In this document: positions 7,034 to 11,676 of the stretch, one piece after another
Position numbering within the stretch: the stretch's first letter is position 1
Layout of the letters: every line of letters begins with the position of its first letter
DNA from: Coemansia sp. RSA 922
Lineage: Eukaryota; Kickxellomycota; Kickxellomycetes; Kickxellales; Kickxellaceae
Direction of reading: 5' to 3'
Assembly: GCA_027577415.1 (NCBI GenBank)
Contig: JANBQS010000807.1
Coordinates: 1-11,676 of the forward strand
Length of the DNA: 11,676 nucleotides
Notes under the pieces: model-generated
What the model was told of the DNA's origin: nothing
The model's input: the letters and a program-made list of their open reading frames with translations, nothing else
The model's database searches: none
Made by a program: the position numbers and the translations under genes

Positions 7034-7501
7034 AGGGGAGGGGGGTTTAGGCGTGAGAAAATGCAAGTCAAAAAGAAGGCAAAAGGAAAAAAAAATGTAG
7101 TTTAATGAATTAGAGCTTTATGTGCAGAGGGGCCAGATACAAATAAGGAAAGAAAATAATTATGTTCAGTTACAAGAGAGACTAAAAAAAAGGGGGGGAT
7201 GTCCCCTCTCTTCTTGGGGTTTATACTGCGCACAAGCGAGAATCATCGAATGTCCCGCAATAATAAGCGGAAGGGGTGTGCAGAATTACCATCAGCTGGC
7301 TCCTCAGTTCAAACACAAAATTTTTTCCATTTCTAATGACAGAAAAAAAATGGATGTTGCTCATCAGAAAAGCACATGAGCACAAAGAAAAGGGGGGTGC
7401 TTCAAGGCGCATTTCTCGGGCTTACCTGTCAAGCGTGATCGTCATTGTTGATCGCCCCTTTGAGTATTTTCTACTTGTGGAGCCGAGCCAAAAAAAGGGG
7501 G
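7034..7501. promoter_or_regulatory. Cluster of AGGGG/CCCCT (STRE-like) motifs
   Basis: AGGGG occurs on the plus strand at 7034, 7039, 7128, 7191, 7272, 7391 and 7496, and CCCCT at 7203 and 7455: nine sites in under 470 bp, where about one would be expected by chance at even composition. In yeast AGGGG is the stress response element bound by Msn2/Msn4-type zinc fingers. Several sites are part of A(n)G(n) purine tracts, so they might instead reflect a polypurine bias. Confidence 0.45.
7220..7225 (-). promoter_or_regulatory. TATA box candidate for the WD40 gene
   Basis: TATAAA on the minus strand, in GCAGTATAAACCCC, about 213 bp before the WD40 start codon. It is followed in the transcription direction by C/T-rich tracts resembling the leaders of other genes in the window. 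This would imply a 5' UTR of roughly 180 nt. Confidence 0.4.
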
Positions 7502-7562
7502 AGGTGAGTGTAATTAGATAAATGTTCAAGTCAGAGCATTGATCAGGCTAATATGTATAAAG

Positions 7563-7570
7563 TGACGTCG
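7563..7570 (+). promoter_or_regulatory. CRE-like site (TGACGTCG)
   Basis: TGACGTCG differs at one base from the palindromic ATF/CREB site TGACGTCA and keeps the ACGTC core. It lies in the WD40/mtHsp70 intergenic region, about 700 bp upstream of mtHsp70. A single site of this length is weak evidence. Confidence 0.25.
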
Positions 7571-7920
7571 CTAGTAGTGGAAATAATACAATAGAAAAGA
7601 ACGATTTGGCAAAAAAAAGAAAATATCGTGTTTGGGAGGTGGGATGGCCAGATGCTGTAGTAGATATACGCTATTTGCTGTGCCCAGGAGGGAGACACGC
7701 GCATCCAGTCACTTGTAAATAAGTGTAGTTTAATGCGCAGCGTCTCATTTGCACGTCCCATTGTGCGACACGCTTTGTCACAGCGGGTTGGCTAGCCGAT
7801 CTGTAAAAGAGACCTTTTTTAATTTTTTCCTGTGATCAACGGACGAGTCCAGGCCACAAGTAGCTGATGGATGGCGGTGGAATCCCGCAGAAGCGTGAAT
7901 GTACGCTGCATGCCAAATCA

Positions 7921-7929
7921 AGCCAATCA
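7921..7929 (+). promoter_or_regulatory. CCAAT box upstream of mtHsp70
   Basis: AGCCAATCA matches the extended consensus of the NF-Y/HAP complex, which activates many mitochondrial genes in fungi. It is about 100 bp upstream of a TATAAG at 8028 and 350 bp upstream of the mtHsp70 start codon, a reasonable position for that promoter. Confidence 0.5.
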
Positions 7930-8027
7930 AATATCGGATCAACGACGTGCCTCCCAAAAAAAAGATTACGGTGAGAATTGGGGGAAGATAATGGAAGCAC
8001 AAAAAAAATGTTCTATGAGCTGAATGA

Positions 8028-8033
8028 TATAAG
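8028..8033 (+). promoter_or_regulatory. TATA box candidate for mtHsp70
   Basis: TATAAG in the context GATATAAGAACGG. Transcription starting 25-40 bp downstream would begin near 8055-8070, just past the ATG at 8048, and give a leader of about 200 nt made of a pyrimidine tract and then CAA repeats. This supports 8273 rather than 8048 as the true start codon. Confidence 0.4.
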
Positions 8034-8252
8034 AACGGCGAATAAGCATGAGAGAAAAATTGCCCCGCGCGATATCCAAACCGTCGTTTTCTAGTTGTAC
8101 ACTTACTTTCCTTTCTCTTTGCTTTTCTTTTACTTTTTCTTGTGCTCTAATAGCTAAAAAAAAGAGAAATCTAACGCTACTTTTTTTATTATTTCTTGAG
8201 CGTTTATCCTTCGACTCTTTTTCTTTTTGTATACTTACCTGTTCCCACCCTC

Positions 8253-8270
8253 CAACAACAACAACAACAA
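8253..8270 (+). repeat. (CAA)6 leader repeat before the mtHsp70 start codon
   Basis: Six CAA units directly precede AA-ATG at 8273. Unstructured CAA-rich leaders favour efficient scanning and are seen at highly expressed fungal genes. The repeat marks the end of the 5' UTR and argues for initiation at 8273. Confidence 0.65.
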
Positions 8271-8272
8271 AA

Positions 8273-8803
8273 ATGTACATGTCGTGCATGCGTAGTCTGC
8301 GGTCCGCCGCCGCACGTCCCAGCTTTGTTCGGGCCAACTGTGGTTCTCAAAGTCTGCGTATGATGAGCAGCAAGGTTCAGGGTCAAGTCATCGGTATTGA
8401 TCTGGGAACGACCAACTCTTGCGTGGCCGTTATGGAAGGCAAGACCACTCGCGTCATCGAGAACGCCGAGGGCGGTCGCACCACTCCCTCTACCGTGGCC
8501 TTTACCAAGGACGGAGAGCTGCTAGTCGGTGTCCCAGCCAAGCGCCAAGCGGTGGTCAACCCCGAGAACACCCTCTTTGCTACCAAGCGTCTTATCGGCC
8601 GCAAGTTCCAAGACATCGAGGTTCAACGCGATATCAAGGAAGTTCCCTTCAAGATTGTCGGCCACAATAACGGCGACGCCTGGGTCGAGGCCCGCGATAA
8701 GCGTTACTCGCCTGCTCAGATCGGCGCCTTTGTCGTCGGTAAGATGAAGGAGACCGCGGAGGCCTATTTGGGCAAGACCGTGAAGAACGCAGTTATCACC
8801 GTG

Positions 8804-8835
<32 letters not shown>

Positions 8836-10288
8836 GACCAAGGATGCTGGTTCTATCGCCGGTCTCAACGTTCTGCGTGTCATCAACGAGCCTACTGCCG
8901 CTGCCCTCGCCTACGGCGTGGACAAGGAGGGAGACAAGCTGGTTGCTGTCTACGATCTGGGTGGTGGTACTTTTGATATCTCCATCCTCGAGATTCAGAA
9001 GGGTGTGTTCGAGGTCAAGTCCACCAACGGTGATACTCACCTCGGTGGTGAGGACTTTGACATCTACCTAGTGCGCAAGGTCGTTGACGAGTTTAAGCGT
9101 GAGAGCGGTATCGATCTGAGCGGTGACCGTATGGCCATTCAGCGTATCCGCGAGGCCTGCGAGAAGGCCAAGATCGAGCTGTCGTCGACCGTGCAGACTG
9201 AGATCAACCTTCCTTTCATTACTGCCGATGCCTCGGGCCCCAAGCACATTAACACCAAGCTTACTCGTGGACAGTACGAGCAGCTGACCAAGCCCCTGGT
9301 CGACCGCACGACGGACCCTTGCAAGAAGGCGCTGAAGGACGCCGGCGTGTCGTCGAACCAGATCGGCGAGGTCATCCTTGTCGGTGGTATGTCGCGTATG
9401 CCCAAGGTGCAAGAGACCGTCAAGGGTATCTTTGGCCGCGACCCAACCAAGGCCGTGAACCCAGATGAGGCCGTCGCCATGGGCGCTGCCATCCAGGGTG
9501 GTGTGCTCGCCGGAGAGGTCACCGACATTCTGCTCCTCGACGTCACCCCCCTGTCCCTGGGCATTGAGACCCTAGGCGGTGTGTTCACAAGGCTTATTAA
9601 CCGCAACACGACGATCCCCACCAAGAAGTCGCAAGTGTTCTCGACGGCTGCCGATGGACAGACCGCAGTCGAGATCAAGGTGTTCCAGGGCGAGCGCGAA
9701 TTGGTTCGCGACAACAAGATTCTGGGTAACTTCCAGCTGACCGGCCTGCCACCAGCACCCAAGGGTGTGCCCCAGATTGAGGTCACTTTCGATATTGACG
9801 CTGACGGTATTGTCAACGTATCGGCCAAGGACAACGCCACCAACCGCGACCAGTCGATCACCATTGCCGCCTCCTCGGGTCTCAGCGAGGCCGAGATCGA
9901 AGACATGATTGCCAACGCCGAGAAGCACGCCGAGGCTGATAAGGAGCGCCGCGAGATTATCGAGGCCACCAACTCTGCCGACTCTATCGTCAACGACACT
10001 GAGAAGAACCTGGAGGAGTTCAAGGAGCAGCTCGATAAGGCTGAGGTCGAGAAGATCCGCACCCAGTTGGATGAGCTCCGCCAGACTCTGGCAAAGGTCG
10101 CCTCGGGTGAGGAGACCCTGAAGGCTGAGGAGATCAAGCAAAAGTCTGGAAGCGTCCAGCAGGCCTCGCTCAAGCTCTTCGAGATGGTCTACAAGCAGCG
10201 CGCCAGCCAGAACAACGCCTCGTCTGATTCCAGCTCTTCGTCGTCGGCTAAGGATGCTGACTTTAAGGAGGCTGACAAGAAGAACTAA
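8273..10288 (+). CDS. SSC1: Mitochondrial Hsp70 chaperone (Ssc1/mortalin, DnaK type)
   Basis: A 671 aa ATP-dependent chaperone of the mitochondrial matrix, the motor for protein import (with Tim44 and Mge1) and for folding; similar in length to yeast Ssc1 (654) and human HSPA9 (679). Residues 1-33 form a presequence with five Arg and no acidic residue. ATPase domain: GIDLGTTNS (41-49), a DnaK-type [21 protein letters not shown] stretch split by no insert, [43 protein letters not shown] and [14 protein letters not shown]. The linker [16 protein letters not shown] leads into the substrate-binding domain and a charged helical lid, ending in a Ser-rich, Lys-rich tail rather than EEVD, which fits a mitochondrial form. 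Single exon with strong codon bias, as expected for an abundant protein. The ATG at 8273 was chosen because it follows a CAA leader and begins a typical presequence; Met codons at 8279 and 8288 are also possible. The frame is open upstream to 8048, but that stretch is pyrimidine-rich leader. Confidence 0.97.
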
Positions 10289-10300
10289 AGCTAAGATTTT

Positions 10301-10306
10301 TTTATT
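10301..10306 (-). terminator. AATAAA polyadenylation signal for NAA20
   Basis: AATAAA on the minus strand, about 33 nt past the NAA20 stop codon and inside the 50 bp gap to the convergent mtHsp70 gene. Cleavage 10-30 nt further on would place the NAA20 3' end inside or at the end of the mtHsp70 coding sequence, so the transcripts overlap. Confidence 0.5.
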
Positions 10307-10338
10307 TTCCAATATTTATCAAACAACTCTTACTCAAT

Positions 10339-10875
10339 TTAGAAAAGGGTATCTTCTACATTAACTGGATTCTTTATTGGCACCACGGATTTCTTGTCCA
10401 CGTCTCTAGCCAAAGCCTTTCGCATATCGTTTGCGTATTCTGTTGGCATTACGCCATCGCCCATATAGTAGTCTATGACCTGTCTATACAGAGTATATCC
10501 CAGTGTTTCGTACATTTGGATAGCTACCGCGTTAGACGGTCGGACAAAGAGGTCAACGAAATAGCAGTCGTAGGTTTTTTCTGACGCGTCTTCCAATACT
10601 TTCATCAGGCCACGACCTAGACCCAGGCGACGGCACTCGGGAGCAACGGTAAGAGCTGTGACGTGACCATGCCACAGCTCTTCTTTGCCCTCGACTTTAC
10701 CCATTAGGTAGCCCATGAGCGAGCCGTCAGCAGACTCGGCTACTATGTAGAGATCAGGCCAGCTAGACAAGTATGTTAGGTAGAAACTGAGGTCGTAGGT
10801 CTCTGTATACCGGTCGAGATTTATGTTGTTGAACTGGAACATATCCATTGCGCGAAAGCGCCTGATTGTCGACAT
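10339..10875 (-). CDS. NAA20: N-alpha-acetyltransferase NatB catalytic subunit Naa20
   Basis: A GNAT-fold acetyltransferase of 178 aa, the same length as human NAA20. With its auxiliary subunit Naa25 it acetylates nascent proteins starting Met-Asp, Met-Glu, Met-Asn or Met-Gln at the ribosome. Near-identical segments to the family: an N-terminal FNNINLD loop (15-21) and TETYDLSFYLTYLSSWP (24-40), MGYLMGKVEG, WHGHVTALTVAPE (68-80), the acetyl-CoA loop RRLGLG (82-87), FVDLFVRPSN (106-115), MYETLGY (121-127), YRQVIDYY (130-137) and DMRKALARD (150-158). The ATG at 10875 gives the expected N-terminus MSTIRRF; the frame is open further upstream only through AT-rich leader. Single exon. It lies downstream of the RBBP4-like gene on the same strand (136 bp gap) and converges with mtHsp70. 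Confidence 0.97.
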   Translation of the reverse strand: MSTIRRFRAMDMFQFNNINLDRYTETYDLSFYLTYLSSWPDLYIVAESADGSLMGYLMGKVEGKEELWHGHVTALTVAPECRRLGLGRGLMKVLEDASEKTYDCYFVDLFVRPSNAVAIQMYETLGYTLYRQVIDYYMGDGVMPTEYANDMRKALARDVDKKSVVPIKNPVNVEDTLF

Positions 10876-11010
10876 TGAAAGTATTGAATTCTGGGAAATA
10901 TTTTTTAAAAAGAGAGAAAAGAAAAATAAAAAGTATTTAAAAAAAAGAACTAAAAGAGAAAGAACACAAACTGCCTTTGATCTTGAGATGTCCTTTTTCT
11001 TTTGCCCCTT

Positions 11011-11011
<1 letters not shown>
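10876..11011 (-). promoter_or_regulatory. NAA20 promoter and 3' end of the RBBP4-like gene
   Basis: This 136 bp gap between tandem minus-strand genes is almost entirely A/G on the plus strand, so the NAA20 sense strand is a C/T-rich tract (about 10905-10975), as in the helicase and mtHsp70 leaders. An AATATTT string lies close to the NAA20 start. No clear TATA box at normal distance is seen. Confidence 0.4.

Positions 11012-11676
<665 letters not shown>

Larger units (their letters stand above)
7008..8272. promoter_or_regulatory. 1.27 kb divergent intergenic region between the WD40 gene and mtHsp70
   Basis: No protein of convincing character is encoded here; the open frames are short, in low-complexity DNA and without recognisable domains. 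The WD40-proximal half has alternating A-runs and G-runs and many AGGGG/CCCCT motifs. A TATAAA lies on the minus strand for WD40. The mtHsp70-proximal half has a CCAAT box, a TATAAG, a long pyrimidine tract (about 8100-8230) and a CAA-repeat leader. An intron-like segment on the minus strand at 7333-7425 hints at an extra spliced transcript or a 5' UTR exon. Confidence 0.6.

Noticed and set aside
7032..7034. TTG at 7034 as the WD40 start codon
   Set aside because: The in-frame ATG at 7007 has a good context, and the nine extra residues show no family resemblance.
7122..8002. Several 70-85 codon open frames in the WD40/mtHsp70 gap
   Set aside because: They run through homopolymer tracts, have no domain character, and conflict with each other on both strands.
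7845..8020. C/D-box snoRNA-like TGATGG ... CTGA pair
   Set aside because: The boxes are imperfect, far apart, and no terminal stem is seen.
7880..8024. Heat shock element upstream of mtHsp70
   Set aside because: GAA triplets spaced 10 bp apart occur (7880/7890 and near 7985/7995), but the intervening inverted TTC unit is missing, so there is no true nGAAnnTTCn array.
7008..8272. tRNA gene
   Set aside because: No A-box/B-box pair at proper spacing and no cloverleaf was found; isolated GTTCAAA strings are not enough.

Overview
This window looks like nuclear DNA from a filamentous or early-diverging fungus. The evidence is a membrane-anchored ADAM protease of fungal type, a four-exon WD40 gene of the fungal DUF2415 family with short GT-AG introns (75, 86 and 209 bp), pyrimidine-rich gene leaders and very tight gene packing. 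A budding yeast is unlikely because, to my knowledge, that group lacks ADAM proteases and mS34. A zoopagomycete such as a Kickxellales member is possible, but I cannot prove it from sequence alone. No mobile elements, rRNA, tRNA or CRISPR were seen.

Layout: (1) 1-2582, + strand, 5'-truncated ADAM metalloprotease with prodomain, zinc protease, disintegrin and Cys-rich domains, one membrane helix and a Pro/Gln/Tyr-rich tail. (2) 2598-3014, - strand, mitochondrial small-subunit ribosomal protein mS34. (3) 3223-5400, + strand, DEAH-box helicase of the DHX33/Dhr2 type, divergent from mS34 across a 208 bp promoter holding a perfect 10 bp inverted repeat. (4) 5408-7007, - strand, four-exon WD40/DUF2415 protein whose exons I joined by splice sites and reading phase. 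(5) 7008-8272, a 1.27 kb divergent intergenic region with many AGGGG/CCCCT motifs, TATA and CCAAT boxes and a possible unannotated intron. (6) 8273-10288, + strand, mitochondrial Hsp70 (Ssc1/mortalin type). (7) 10339-10875, - strand, NatB catalytic subunit Naa20. (8) 11012-11676, - strand, C-terminal half of an RBBP4/Msi1-type histone-binding WD40 protein that runs off the window.

The genes are mostly housekeeping and form no pathway or operon. Two act in mitochondria (mS34, mtHsp70), one probably in cytosolic ribosome biogenesis (DHX33-like), one in N-terminal acetylation and one in chromatin. All three convergent pairs are separated by 50 bp or less (15, 7 and 50 bp), so their 3' UTRs must overlap. 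I did not find a convincing new multi-gene system. The points most worth a second look are the inverted repeat in the mS34/DHX33 promoter, the AGGGG cluster, a nine-cysteine loop in the ADAM active-site region, the acidic insert in the helicase, and intron-like signals upstream of the WD40 gene.
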